64,000 nt of DNA, from positions 27,892 through 91,891 of the forward strand of contig JAIUOW010000023.1 in assembly GCA_020161775.1 (NCBI GenBank), in the 5' to 3' direction. A program made the translations under genes and the position numbers. Within the stretch, counting starts at the first letter, position 1, and each line of letters opens with the position of its first letter. This document shows, one piece after another, positions 1 to 9,374 of the stretch. The notes beneath the pieces are model-generated. The model had not been told where the DNA came from. It did no database searches and saw only the letters and a program-made list of their open reading frames with translations. The stretch comes from Pseudomonadota bacterium (GTDB taxonomy: Bacteria; Pseudomonadota; Gammaproteobacteria; Burkholderiales; Burkholderiaceae_C).

Positions 1-1010
1 TGGACATCCACCTGGTGCTGCCGCTGTCGCGCAGCACCCGCGAACGCGGCACGCCGTCGCGCTTTCGCTCTGTGGCGGGCCAGCCGGTGGAAGACGAAGT
101 CTCCGAGGCCGTAGCCGCCGACGTACCCCGCCTGGTCCCCAACCTGAGCCTGTCGGCCGGTGCCACGCCGTCGGGCCTGTACACCCACTTCCGATTGGCC
201 ACGGTCTACAAGGACAACGAGCTGATCAAGATGGGGGCCGCGTTGCCCCCTCTTCTTGACCTGCCCAAGGACGGCGAGCTGTGGGAGCGCGTGGCCGGCT
301 TCGTCGGCCAGTTGCGGGCCAAGGCCGCGTTCGTGGCCAAGCAGACGGCCATCCCTTCGTCCAAGACCGAGGACCGCCTGGCCTACATGGAGCAGAAGGA
401 GCGCCTGCGCAACCTGCTGTCCGGCCTGCCGCAGATCGAAGCCGTGCTGCGCACGCCGTCGCTGCACCCGTACTCGCTTTACCTGGCGCTGTGCGCGCTG
501 CTCGGGCCGCTGAGCATGCTCAAGCCCGGCGCGCTGCCACCCGTGCCCCCGGCCTACGACCATGCCGATCCGTCGGCCACGCTGGAGCCGCTCGTCGCCT
601 CGCTGCAGGATGCGCTGCAGGAGGTCAGCCAGGAATACCGCGAGGTCAAGTTCGAGTTCAGGCACGGTGCCTACGAACTCACGCTGCTGCCCGAATGGAT
701 CGACAAGCGCCTGGTGGTGGGCCTGCGCGGCCAGCCCGAAAAAGACCTGATCGCCTGGCTGGAAGGCGCCATCATTGGCTCGCAGTCGGTCTATGCATCG
801 CTGCGCGAGCGGCGCGTGCTGGGCGCGGTGCGCGCGCCCATCGAGGTGGCCGAGGAGCTGGGCGTGCGCACCAGCTCGGGCTACACGCTGTTTGCCATCC
901 AGGCCACCCCCGGCCTTACGCTGCCCGCACAACCCCTGATCATCAGCAACTCCGCCGAGAGCGCCGCGGCGCAGCGCCCGCAGGAGCTGGTGTTGTTCGT
1001 CAAGGGCTGA
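1..1010 (+). CDS. tssK: TssK, type VI secretion baseplate protein (5' partial)
   Basis: TssK links the T6SS baseplate to the TssLM membrane complex in the cytoplasm. The frame is open from base 3 to the stop at 1008-1010, so the gene begins outside the window; a GTG at 15 is internal. About 335 residues remain of a family usually near 445, so roughly the N-terminal quarter is missing. The visible part carries the family features: LSLSAG near the start, a middle segment LHPYSLYLALCALLGPLS and the C-terminal shoulder ending VLFVKG. It is the first of four collinear genes tssK-tssL-tssM-tssA with short gaps, which makes the assignment secure. Confidence 0.93.
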   Translation, partial: DIHLVLPLSRSTRERGTPSRFRSVAGQPVEDEVSEAVAADVPRLVPNLSLSAGATPSGLYTHFRLATVYKDNELIKMGAALPPLLDLPKDGELWERVAGFVGQLRAKAAFVAKQTAIPSSKTEDRLAYMEQKERLRNLLSGLPQIEAVLRTPSLHPYSLYLALCALLGPLSMLKPGALPPVPPAYDHADPSATLEPLVASLQDALQEVSQEYREVKFEFRHGAYELTLLPEWIDKRLVVGLRGQPEKDLIAWLEGAIIGSQSVYASLRERRVLGAVRAPIEVAEELGVRTSSGYTLFAIQATPGLTLPAQPLIISNSAESAAAQRPQELVLFVKG

Positions 1011-1032
1011 GGCCAAAGGACCGCACCGCACC

Positions 1033-1794
1033 ATGGCACGCCAATCCACGGACAAGTCAGACGACGATCACCTGGTTCAGCAATTCCGTGCCTTTTTTGA
1101 CGAGGTCTCCAAGGCACAGGCCCGCGCCATCGACATGCGCGAGACCGACCCGGCCATGGCCGCGCAGAACCTGAGCCGCCATCTTGAGAACCTCATCGAG
1201 CTGCAGACGCTGGAGTCGCGCCGCGACGGCAGCCGCTTCGAGCTGGAAAGCATCGCGGATGCGCGCTACCTCAAGGCCGCGCTGGCCGACGAGATCCTGC
1301 TGAACACCCAGTGGATCGGCCGCGACCACTGGACCGAGCACCTGCTGGAAGCCTCGCTGTTTCGCACCAGCATTGCCGGCGAGAGGATCTTCGAGCGCAT
1401 TGAAGAGGTGTTGTCCAGCCGCGAACCCTCGCGCCGCGACATCGCCCGGCTGTACCTGTTTGCGCTGGCGCTGGGCTACCAGGGCAAGTACCGCGGCGCG
1501 GCCGCTGATTCGGCCCGCTTTGCCGGCTACCGCGAGGAACTCTTCCAGTTTGTGTACCAGCGCCCACCGTCCATCGGCACGCGCGACCGCGTGCTGTCCG
1601 AGCGCGCCTACGCCAGCACGCTGTCGCACATTGCGCCGCGCAAGCTGCCCACGCTCAGCCGCTGGACGGTGATCTTCCTGCTGGGCATGCTGGGGCTCTT
1701 GGCCATCTCTGAAATTTTGTGGCTGTGGCAGTCCTGGCCGGTGCGCCAGGTGTTGCAGGGCGGCCCGGCCCCCGTGACGGAGGTGCAGCGATGA
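1033..1794 (+). CDS. tssL: TssL (DotU/IcmH family), T6SS inner-membrane protein
   Basis: TssL is an inner-membrane subunit that with TssM (and TssJ elsewhere) anchors the secretion tail. The 253-residue product has the DotU pattern: a cytoplasmic helical domain (about residues 10-200) with FRAFFDEV, ADEILLNTQW and LYLFALALGYQGKY, then one C-terminal transmembrane helix at about 209-232 (TVIFLLGMLGLLAISEIL). There is no C-terminal OmpA-like peptidoglycan-binding extension, so this is the short form. It starts 22 bp after tssK. Its stop overlaps by ATGA a 13-codon open frame (1791-1832) that reads through the tssM start. Confidence 0.94.
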   Translation: MARQSTDKSDDDHLVQQFRAFFDEVSKAQARAIDMRETDPAMAAQNLSRHLENLIELQTLESRRDGSRFELESIADARYLKAALADEILLNTQWIGRDHWTEHLLEASLFRTSIAGERIFERIEEVLSSREPSRRDIARLYLFALALGYQGKYRGAAADSARFAGYREELFQFVYQRPPSIGTRDRVLSERAYASTLSHIAPRKLPTLSRWTVIFLLGMLGLLAISEILWLWQSWPVRQVLQGGPAPVTEVQR

Positions 1795-1825
1795 ACCGCC
1801 CGCGCAGCAATATCAGGGGGCAGTC

Positions 1826-4800
1826 ATGTTGAGGGACAACCTGTTCCTGGCCTCATTGGCCGTGCTGATCGTGCTGGTGCTGGTCATCCTGGGGCTGGTG
1901 CTGTATTTCGCGGTGCGCCGTTCGTCGGCCAAGACATCGGCCGACCCCAAGATCACCAAGCTGCGGTTTGATTCCCTGCGCAGCTCGTTCAAGCAGGCCG
2001 TGGAGCTGATCGAGCAGAACATCGCCTCGCGTTCCGAGCGCTACAGCATCCCGTGGGTGATGGTGCTCAACGAAGGCAAGGGCCAGCGCCAGCTGCCCAT
2101 CGAGCAGTCCGGCGTGGCCAGCGCGCTCAGTTCCGAGGCCGCCATGGCCGCTTCGGCCCAGGGCATTTCGTGGCACTTTTTTGACCGCGGCGTGGTCATC
2201 GACCTGCAGGGCACTTACCTGGGTTCGCCCGACGATGAGGACGCGGCCGAAAAGCCCTGGGACGAGTTCCTGGGCCTGTGCCGCAAATACCGTCCCCAGC
2301 GCCCGTTTGATTCGGTGGTCATCACCGTGCCGGCCAGCCTGCTGCTGGACGACAACCCCGACGCCCGGCTGGAACTGGGCAAGCTGGCCAAGCTCGCGCA
2401 CCGGCGCCTGTGGCTGGCGCAAAACCGCTTTGCCATGCGCTTTGCGGTGTATGTGGTGGTATCTGAAAGCGAGCAGATCGAGGGCTTTGCGCAGTTTGCG
2501 CGGCGTGTGCCGGATTCCATGCGTGCCAGCATGCTGGGCTGGTCGTCGCCGTTCGACCTGTCCACCACCTACCAGTCTGAATGGGTCGGCGAGGCGGTGG
2601 ACACCGTGGTGCGCACCGTCTCGGACACCAGCGCCGAACTGTTCGCGCAGAACAACCCCGCGGGCGATGCCGGCAAGTTCTTCCTGCTGCCTTCGCGCAT
2701 CGAACGCATCCGCGCGCAGCTGCAGCTGTATGTGGACGAGCTCATGCGCCCCAGCGCCTACCACGAGCCGTTCTTCTTCCGTGGCATCTACCTGACCGGC
2801 GACAGCAGCGAATCGGCGCAAAAGGCGCTGGCCATGGACGTGGCCGATGCGGCCGCCGACATGGACGCGGGCGCTGGCGAACACGGCCCCGACCTGGTGT
2901 CGCAGCTCATGCGCGAGCCGGCCTTCCTGCGCGACCTGTTTGAAAAGAAAGTCTTCTCTGAATACGGCCTGGCGCGCCCGTCGCGCCAGCAGCTGAGCCG
3001 GCCGGTGCTCAGCCGCGCCGCGCGCTGGGGCGCGATCGCGGTGCTGGGCACCTGGAGCGTGGGGCTCGTAGTGGCCACGGTGCAGATCGAAACCCGCCAC
3101 ACCGACCTGGCCCGCGCGTTGCAGCAGATCCAGGCTGACGCCGACTACCGCGCCCGTGCGGCCGAACGCGGCGAAATCATCCCTTCCGACTGGTACCGGC
3201 GCAAGGCCCTGTCGTTGCTGGCCGCCATTGAAAAACTGAGCATCGACACGCCCTGGACCGTGTTCATGCCGGGCTCCTGGCGCGTGTTTGACGACCTGGA
3301 AGAGCGCGCGGGCGAACGCATCGAGCGCGAGTTCGGCGAAATCGCCATCAACACCTTGCGCCGCGAGCTGTACACCCGCGCCAGCGAGATGACCGGCGTG
3401 GCGCAGGACGTGAGCACGGGCGAACTCATCATTGGCGGCGAATGCACCGCGCCCACCGGCTTTGCCGCCATTGCCGAGCTGCCGCGCAAGCCCTCGCTGG
3501 CGGTGGAGGATCTGCACGAGTTCTCGGCCCTGCTGCAGTACCTGACGCAGCTGGAGCAGCTGGACAACGCCATTGCCGCCATGCAGCGGCTGCAAAAGCC
3601 CAGCCAGAACGAAGCCGCCGACCTGCGCATGCTGGTCAAGTACACGCTGGGCGCGGAGCTGCCCGGCAGCATCTCGCGCAGCGTGAAGTTCTTCCGCGGC
3701 GGCCCGGCCACGCTGAGCGTCACACCGGTGCAGCAGGCCGTGCGTTGCAGCCTGGCCAAGGGCATGAACGCGCTGGAGGCCCGGCTGTTCGTCAACAACG
3801 ACCTGCTGGTGTCCGAGCAGCGCCTGAACAAGCTGGCCGTGCGCCTGTTCGTGACCGACGGCAGCGCCGGCACCTACGGCCAGACGGTGGACGCCTACCG
3901 TGAAGTGCTGGCGGCCGTGAAGGAACAGGAAACCCTGCTGGCCGCCGGCAAGGGCAGTTGGATGCGCCAGAACGCGCTGGCGCTGGGCCCGGCCTACGAC
4001 CGCGTGATGGCGCGCATCGCGCAGATCCGCCTGCTGGGCGCCGACGTGGCCGACCAGACCCGCCAGCAGGCGGCGGTGGCCTTCCAGAAATTCAGCGCCG
4101 AATTCTCGGCGCGGCTGGGCTCCGAGACGCAAAGCGGCGTGGTCTGGCAAGACAAGGAGGCGCGCTTCGCCTTGTCGGCTGACCGCATTGCCGTACGCGA
4201 TGCCCTGGGCAACCTGTTGAACCAGCCGTTCATGACCAACCCGCGCGACCGCGAGCTGCCCGACGTGCCGGTGCAGGGCTCCATCGCCTGGGACGCGCAG
4301 CGGCTGGACCAGGCCCTGGCGCTGGGTGACGTACGCAAGCGTTTCACCGCCGAAGGCCTGCTCAAGTTCCCGCCGGCCGTGCGGCCCAGCGTGGAGAACT
4401 TCGTCAACCAGCAGTTCGCGCGGCTGGTGAATGACCAGGTGGTGGAAGCCCTGTCGGTCACCGGCCGGGCCGAGCCGGGCCTGCAGGCCGATGCGCTGGC
4501 TTTCGATGCCTCGCGCTCGCGCCTCATCAAGGTCCAGGCACTGTTGATGGAGCTGAACGCGCGCGGCAAGGCCGACGAGCTGCGCGGCCTGATCTCGCGC
4601 GACGCCATCGCGCGGCTGCGCCAGGTGGACGAAAGCCTGTCGCGCGCCGAGCTGTATTCCGTGCGCGGGCGCGACTTCCGCGGCTGGATGGGCGACAAGG
4701 GCCCGCTGCTGCAGGCCTTTGGCGTGCAGGACGCTGCCGGCATGCAGCAGTATCTGGCCCAGCAGCATGCGCGCGCCGAAACGCTGGCCCGCCAGGCTGA

Positions 4801-5884
4801 AAACTACATTGCTTCTCTGGACCTGCCCGCGCCCGGCCCGATCACGCTGCGCTGGCAGGCCATCAGCCGCGACCTGGAGCGCTACAAGCTCAAGAACCCC
4901 AACAGCAGCCTGGTGATGCTGGAGCAATTCCTGCTGACGCAGGGGCCGGAGCTGGACCGCTACAACTGCAGCGAAAAGCTCGCGGGCAAGGGCCCGGGCA
5001 GCCGCCCGGCGGACTACTTTGCCGACCGTCACCTGCAGATCTACACATCCCTGGTCACGCGCTGCAACGAACTGCGCACGCGCGACCAGCAGGAGCAGTG
5101 GGCCCTGTTTGCCGGCAACTTCAACCGCGTGGCCGCCGGGCGGCTGCCCTTCAGCCAGTCGCTGTCGCGCGACGTGGGCGTGGCCGACCTGGAAGAAGTC
5201 GGCCAGCTCATCCGCACTTTTGACCGCGCCTCGCGCACGCTCAAGGAAATCCAGGCCGACCCGGCCCAGCGCAACAACCCGCAGGCACCGCAGGCGCGCC
5301 GCTTCGTGGACCAGTTCGAACGCGTCAAGAACTTCCTGGCGCCGCTGTACCCGGCCGAGGAAACCATCGTGGCGGGCTATGACGTCACGGCCGAACTGCG
5401 CGCCAACCAGGCCGCCGAAATCGACGGCAACAAGGTGATCGACTGGACGCTGGAAATCGGCGGCCAGGTGCTGCGCCTGCGCGACGGTCCCAAGGTGCTG
5501 CGCTGGGAGCCCGGCACCCCCGTGACGCTGACGCTGCGCCTGGCCAAGGATTCACCCTTGAACGTGGTGGCCGACCCGCAGCAACCCGCCATGCTGGCCG
5601 AAGGCAAGGCCGTGAGCTTCCGCTACACCGACCCCTGGGCGCTGATCACCATGATCCAGCGCCAGCGCGAGCCCGATGGATCGCTGCGCGCTGACGGCCG
5701 TTCGCAGCTGCTGCGCATGGAATTCCCGCTGCTGGGTGCCACGGGTGAAGACCCGCGCGGCCAGGGGCTGGAGGCGCGCTCGCGCGTGTACCTGCGCCTG
5801 ACGCTGTCGCCGGTGGGCAAGAAGACACCGCTGGTCTGGCCAGGCCTTTTCCCGGTGCGCGCGCCGGAATGGAACACACGTTGA
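1826..5884 (+). CDS. tssM: TssM (IcmF family), T6SS membrane-complex protein, divergent
   Basis: TssM spans the inner membrane and carries a large periplasmic domain that completes the T6SS channel. The product is 1352 residues: one N-terminal transmembrane helix (about 6-29), a cytoplasmic segment to about 395, a second helix at about 400-420, and a long periplasmic region ending in the TssM C-terminal beta domain. Most TssM proteins have two N-terminal helices and a P-loop after a conserved L-P-W-Y stretch. Here the equivalent reads IPWVMVLNEGKGQRQ and lacks GxxxxGK[ST], so ATP binding looks lost. The start is supported by AGGGGG upstream. It is followed 6 bp later by tssA. Confidence 0.93.
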   Translation: MLRDNLFLASLAVLIVLVLVILGLVLYFAVRRSSAKTSADPKITKLRFDSLRSSFKQAVELIEQNIASRSERYSIPWVMVLNEGKGQRQLPIEQSGVASALSSEAAMAASAQGISWHFFDRGVVIDLQGTYLGSPDDEDAAEKPWDEFLGLCRKYRPQRPFDSVVITVPASLLLDDNPDARLELGKLAKLAHRRLWLAQNRFAMRFAVYVVVSESEQIEGFAQFARRVPDSMRASMLGWSSPFDLSTTYQSEWVGEAVDTVVRTVSDTSAELFAQNNPAGDAGKFFLLPSRIERIRAQLQLYVDELMRPSAYHEPFFFRGIYLTGDSSESAQKALAMDVADAAADMDAGAGEHGPDLVSQLMREPAFLRDLFEKKVFSEYGLARPSRQQLSRPVLSRAARWGAIAVLGTWSVGLVVATVQIETRHTDLARALQQIQADADYRARAAERGEIIPSDWYRRKALSLLAAIEKLSIDTPWTVFMPGSWRVFDDLEERAGERIEREFGEIAINTLRRELYTRASEMTGVAQDVSTGELIIGGECTAPTGFAAIAELPRKPSLAVEDLHEFSALLQYLTQLEQLDNAIAAMQRLQKPSQNEAADLRMLVKYTLGAELPGSISRSVKFFRGGPATLSVTPVQQAVRCSLAKGMNALEARLFVNNDLLVSEQRLNKLAVRLFVTDGSAGTYGQTVDAYREVLAAVKEQETLLAAGKGSWMRQNALALGPAYDRVMARIAQIRLLGADVADQTRQQAAVAFQKFSAEFSARLGSETQSGVVWQDKEARFALSADRIAVRDALGNLLNQPFMTNPRDRELPDVPVQGSIAWDAQRLDQALALGDVRKRFTAEGLLKFPPAVRPSVENFVNQQFARLVNDQVVEALSVTGRAEPGLQADALAFDASRSRLIKVQALLMELNARGKADELRGLISRDAIARLRQVDESLSRAELYSVRGRDFRGWMGDKGPLLQAFGVQDAAGMQQYLAQQHARAETLARQAENYIASLDLPAPGPITLRWQAISRDLERYKLKNPNSSLVMLEQFLLTQGPELDRYNCSEKLAGKGPGSRPADYFADRHLQIYTSLVTRCNELRTRDQQEQWALFAGNFNRVAAGRLPFSQSLSRDVGVADLEEVGQLIRTFDRASRTLKEIQADPAQRNNPQAPQARRFVDQFERVKNFLAPLYPAEETIVAGYDVTAELRANQAAEIDGNKVIDWTLEIGGQVLRLRDGPKVLRWEPGTPVTLTLRLAKDSPLNVVADPQQPAMLAEGKAVSFRYTDPWALITMIQRQREPDGSLRADGRSQLLRMEFPLLGATGEDPRGQGLEARSRVYLRLTLSPVGKKTPLVWPGLFPVRAPEWNTR

Positions 5885-5890
5885 ACATCC

Positions 5891-7009
5891 ATGCTTGAGC
5901 GAGACCGTTTCGCCCCCGAGATCGAGCCGCTGCTGCTGCCCATTGCCGCGGACGCGCCGTCGGGCGCGTCGCTGCGCTATGACCCGGTGTTCCTGCAGCT
6001 GCGCCAGGCCCGCGAGGAAGACGACCCCACGCTGCCCATGGGCGAATGGGAGCGCCCCCTGCGCAAGGCCGACTGGCGCGCCATTGCCAACCAGTGTGCA
6101 GGCCTGCTGTCGTCGCGCTCCAAGGACCTGCAGCTGGCCGCCTGGCTGTGCGAGGCCTGGACGCGCCAGCACCGCATGGACGGCTTCATGGCCGGCGTGC
6201 AGCTGCTCAATGGCCTGGTGGACCAGCACTGGGACAGCGTGCACCCGCAGATCGAGGACGGCGACGTGGACGCGCGCGTGGCGTCCTTCGTCTGGATGAA
6301 CGAAAACCTGTCGCTGCTGCTGCGCCTGCATGTGCCGGTGGCGCTGCTGCCCGAGCGCAGGCCGCCCCACATCAACCTGGCGGAATGGGAGCAGCTCATT
6401 GCCGGCGTGGTGCCCGAGCGCCGCGAAGACGAAGCCCCGCTGGACCGCGACCAGGTGGTGGAGGCGATCGACGCGCGCGGCCTGCTGTGGCTGGACGACC
6501 TGGGCCGCTGCGTGCAACAGGCCGCCGAGAGCTGGGACGCGCTGTCGCGCAAGCTGGACGACAAGCTGGCGCTGGAAGCGCCCAGCCTGGGCAAGGTGAG
6601 CGACACCTTGCGCCGCCTGCAGCGCGCCTGCGCCAGCCTGATGAACGGGCGCAGCCCGCACCCGCCCGCGCCGCCGGCTCCCGCCGCCGCGCAGCCCGAA
6701 CAAGACCCTCTCCAGGAGCAGACCATGACGGACGACAGCACCCCCGTGGCCGGTGCAGGTGCCCCGCAGGCGCAGGCCAGCCTGCCGTCCGGCCCCATCA
6801 CCAGCCGCGAGGACGCCTACCGCCTGCTGGAAGCCGCGGCCGAATTCCTGCAGCGCACCGAACCGCACAGCCCCACGCCGTACCTGGTCAAGCGCGCGGT
6901 CAGCTGGGGCCAGATGTCACTGGCCGACCTGATGCAGGAAATCGTGCGCGAAGAAGGCGACCTCACGCGGTATTTTTCGCTGCTGGGGATCAGCTCGCCG
7001 CGCGATTGA
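5891..7009 (+). CDS. tssA: TssA, T6SS tail assembly/cap protein (ImpA N-terminal family)
   Basis: TssA coordinates baseplate priming and sheath polymerisation in the T6SS. The 372-residue product has an N-terminal ImpA domain (about residues 10-130; PSGASLRYDPVFLQLRQARE and KDLQLAAWLCEAW), a proline/alanine-rich linker (about 255-290) and a compact C-terminal helical domain with SREDAYRLLEAAAEFLQRTE and the terminal LTRYFSLLGI. It starts 6 bp after tssM and is the last T6SS gene visible. Its 3' end overlaps the 3' end of a convergent isomerase-like gene by 20 bp. No effector, VgrG or sheath gene is present in this window. Confidence 0.9.
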   Translation: MLERDRFAPEIEPLLLPIAADAPSGASLRYDPVFLQLRQAREEDDPTLPMGEWERPLRKADWRAIANQCAGLLSSRSKDLQLAAWLCEAWTRQHRMDGFMAGVQLLNGLVDQHWDSVHPQIEDGDVDARVASFVWMNENLSLLLRLHVPVALLPERRPPHINLAEWEQLIAGVVPERREDEAPLDRDQVVEAIDARGLLWLDDLGRCVQQAAESWDALSRKLDDKLALEAPSLGKVSDTLRRLQRACASLMNGRSPHPPAPPAPAAAQPEQDPLQEQTMTDDSTPVAGAGAPQAQASLPSGPITSREDAYRLLEAAAEFLQRTEPHSPTPYLVKRAVSWGQMSLADLMQEIVREEGDLTRYFSLLGISSPRD

Positions 7010-7758
7010 ACCAGCTCAGACTGTCTGTGGTCGTCGAACTGGGTTTGTATTCGGCCCCTACCCAGCCCTCCCAGCCCAAGCGGTCAATTTCTGCAAACAC
7101 ATAGACGTAGTCGATCTCGCCGGTGCCCGGCTCGCTGCGCGCGGGCGGCGACGCGAACTGGATGTGCCCGATCTTGTGCCAGTGGCGGCGTAGCCGCGCC
7201 ACCAGGTCGCCTTCTTCCACCTGCACATGGTAGCAGTCGAACATGATCTTCAGAGTCTGCAGGCCCGCGCGGTCGATCAGCGCCGCCGCCTGTTCCACCG
7301 AATGCAGCACATAGCCGGGCCGGTCGCGCCCGTTGAGCGGCTCGATCAGCAGCTGGATGCCCGAGCCGTGCGCGCGGCGCACTGCAACCTCGAGGTTGCG
7401 GGCATAGGTGTCCCAGGCCAGCGCGCGCGGCACGCCGCCGGCCAGGCCGCCCATGACGTGGACGGCGCAGCGCCCCAGCGCATCGGCGTACGCCAGTGCC
7501 TGTTCGACGGACGCCATGAATTCGGCTTCGCGTCCGGGGAGCGCGGCCAGGCCCCAGTCGGCCAAGCCGCCATGTGCAGAGTTGATGCCAACCATGCAGA
7601 GCCCTTCATTTCGTAGCCAGCCTGCGATTTCAAGAGCCGGGTGCGCATACGGAAACCAGCACTCCACCGCGTCGAAGCCCGCCGCGCGCGGCGGCAAACC
7701 GTTCGGAAAATGGCATTTCCTGGAACAGGATGGACAGGTTGGCGGAGAACTTCGGCAT
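6990..7758 (-). pseudogene. hydroxypyruvate isomerase-like TIM-barrel gene, frameshifted near its 5' end
   Basis: Family members (Hyi/OtnI, xylose-isomerase-like barrels) interconvert small hydroxy-keto acids or sugars. From the ATG at 7758 the frame reads MPKFSANLSILFQEMPFSER FAAAR, the expected Hyi start, and then runs out of frame. The rest of the protein (AGFDAVECWFPYAHPALEIA onward, with LLIEPLNGRDRPGY, IMFDCYHVQ and HIQFASPPARSEPGTGEIDY) lies in another frame to 6990. The switch falls in a GC-alternating tract at about 7679-7694, fixed by one base less or two more. Either the gene is broken or the read has an indel. It follows the CoA-transferase gene by 8 bp as the last gene of the leftward operon and overlaps tssA by 20 bp. 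Confidence 0.78.
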
Positions 7759-7766
7759 CGGGAGCT

Positions 7767-9353
7767 TCAGGCGCCGCCGGCCTCGCCGCTGAACAGGGTG
7801 CTGTCCATGCGCTTGAGCGCGGGGCTCACCGCAAACTCGAATTCAACCGCCGACTTCACCGCGTCGATCTGCACGCCGGGCGCGATCTCGACCAGCTCCA
7901 GCCCCTTTGCCGTCAGGCGGAACACGGCGCGTTCGGTGATGTACAGCACCGTTTGCCCCTTGGCAATGGCCGACGGACCGTGGAAGTTAACCTGGTCGAT
8001 CCGGTTCAGGAACTTGCGGTGGCGGCCGTCGCGCACGATGCGCAGGCCGGCGCCGGCCTCCACTCGGATCTCGGACTTGCCGGCGGTCAGCTCGCCGCAG
8101 AACAGCACTGTGCGCGCCTTGTGCGAGATGTCGACAAAGCCGCCGGGCCCGCGCAGGTTGCCCTGGAAGTCGCCGACGTTGACGCTGCCGTCGGACCTTA
8201 TCTGTGCAAAGCCCAAGCCGGCTACGTCGAGCCCGCCGCCGTGATAGAAGTCGAACACCTCCATCGAGTCCAGGATGCAATCCGCGTTGTAGTGTGCGCC
8301 GAACGCGCCGGTCTTTTTGGGCGAGCCGATGGCTGGCATGCCGCCCAGGCCGCCGTGTTCGGTGCTGAAGTGAAACGGGCCGTCCAGCCCCTGCTCCTGC
8401 ACCACGGCGGGAATGCCCGACGCCATGCCCACGCCCAGATTCACCACGTCGCCCGCGCGCAACTCCATGGCGGCGCGGCGCGCCACCACCTTGCGCACGT
8501 CCAGCGGCAACGGCTCCAGCGGCGGAATTTCACCGCGCGCCTGTCCGCTCAGCAACGGATCGTGGCCGCCCAGCTGCGTCTGGATCGCCGTGGGGTCGAT
8601 CACCACATGGTCCACCCAGATGCCCGGCACCGCGACCATGCGCGGGTTGATCGCGCCACGCGCCACGCGTTCGCGCGCCACGGCAATGACGATGCCGCCG
8701 GAGTTGCGCGCGGCCATCGCCTGGTACTTGATGCCCACGTCCACCGGCTCGCCTTCCATGCTGAGGTTGCCGTCGGGGTCGGCGGCCGTCGCCTGGATGA
8801 TGGCCACGTCGATGGGAAACGTCTTGAAGAAGAGATACGGCTTGCCGTCCAGCTCCATGCGGCGCACGAAGTCGGGCGGCGGCGTGCGGTCGTTGACCGG
8901 CGTGCGGCCCGCGTCCACGGCCGCCGGGTCGGCATAGGTGTTGAGCCCCACCTCGGTCAGGAAGCCCGGCGAGCCGGTCGCCTGCTCGCGCAGCAGCTTG
9001 AACAGGCAGCCCATGGGGAACGAGTACGCCTCGAACTTGCCGCTGCTGGCCATGTCGGCAAAGCGCGGCGAGTCGCGGTGGCTGAAGGTCGCGGTAATGA
9101 CGCGGCGCACCATGCCCTCGTGCGCCAGATGCTCCAGACCGGTCTTGGGGTCGGCCCGCCAGCCCTGGCGGTTAGGCAGGAACAGCGTCAGGTCGCGCGG
9201 CGCACCCTGCGCCTCGAAGCGCTCACCCAGCGCGCGCAACACGACCTCGGGTACGGCCATGGATACCATACCGCCTACCACCACAGTCGCGCCGGGCTTC
9301 ACGGCCGAGGCCGCCTGCTGAGCCGTGACGAACTTGCCTGCCTGCTCCTGCAT
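7767..9353 (-). CDS. type I CoA-transferase (acetate/propionate or 3-oxoacid CoA-transferase family)
   Basis: This family moves CoA between carboxylic acids through a glutamyl-CoA thioester. The 528-residue product contains both halves in one chain: an N-terminal glycine-rich segment (AVKPGATVVVGGM) and a C-terminal half (GDVVNLGVGMASGIP). The motif FSTEHGGLGG holds the probable catalytic glutamate at about residue 332, where the family usually has SENG. The natural acyl acceptor cannot be read from sequence. It is the fourth gene of the leftward operon, between a Bug binding protein and the frameshifted isomerase, which suggests CoA activation or recycling of a carboxylic acid intermediate. 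Confidence 0.88.
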   Translation of the reverse strand: MQEQAGKFVTAQQAASAVKPGATVVVGGMVSMAVPEVVLRALGERFEAQGAPRDLTLFLPNRQGWRADPKTGLEHLAHEGMVRRVITATFSHRDSPRFADMASSGKFEAYSFPMGCLFKLLREQATGSPGFLTEVGLNTYADPAAVDAGRTPVNDRTPPPDFVRRMELDGKPYLFFKTFPIDVAIIQATAADPDGNLSMEGEPVDVGIKYQAMAARNSGGIVIAVARERVARGAINPRMVAVPGIWVDHVVIDPTAIQTQLGGHDPLLSGQARGEIPPLEPLPLDVRKVVARRAAMELRAGDVVNLGVGMASGIPAVVQEQGLDGPFHFSTEHGGLGGMPAIGSPKKTGAFGAHYNADCILDSMEVFDFYHGGGLDVAGLGFAQIRSDGSVNVGDFQGNLRGPGGFVDISHKARTVLFCGELTAGKSEIRVEAGAGLRIVRDGRHRKFLNRIDQVNFHGPSAIAKGQTVLYITERAVFRLTAKGLELVEIAPGVQIDAVKSAVEFEFAVSPALKRMDSTLFSGEAGGA

Positions 9354-9374
9354 CCTGTGCCTCTGCCTTGATTG

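Noticed and set aside
1853-5032. Open frame of 1059 codons on the minus strand opposite tssM.
   Set aside because: It is antisense to a clear TssM gene, rich in R, A, G, H and Q as expected for shadow frames in high-GC DNA, and has no recognisable domain.
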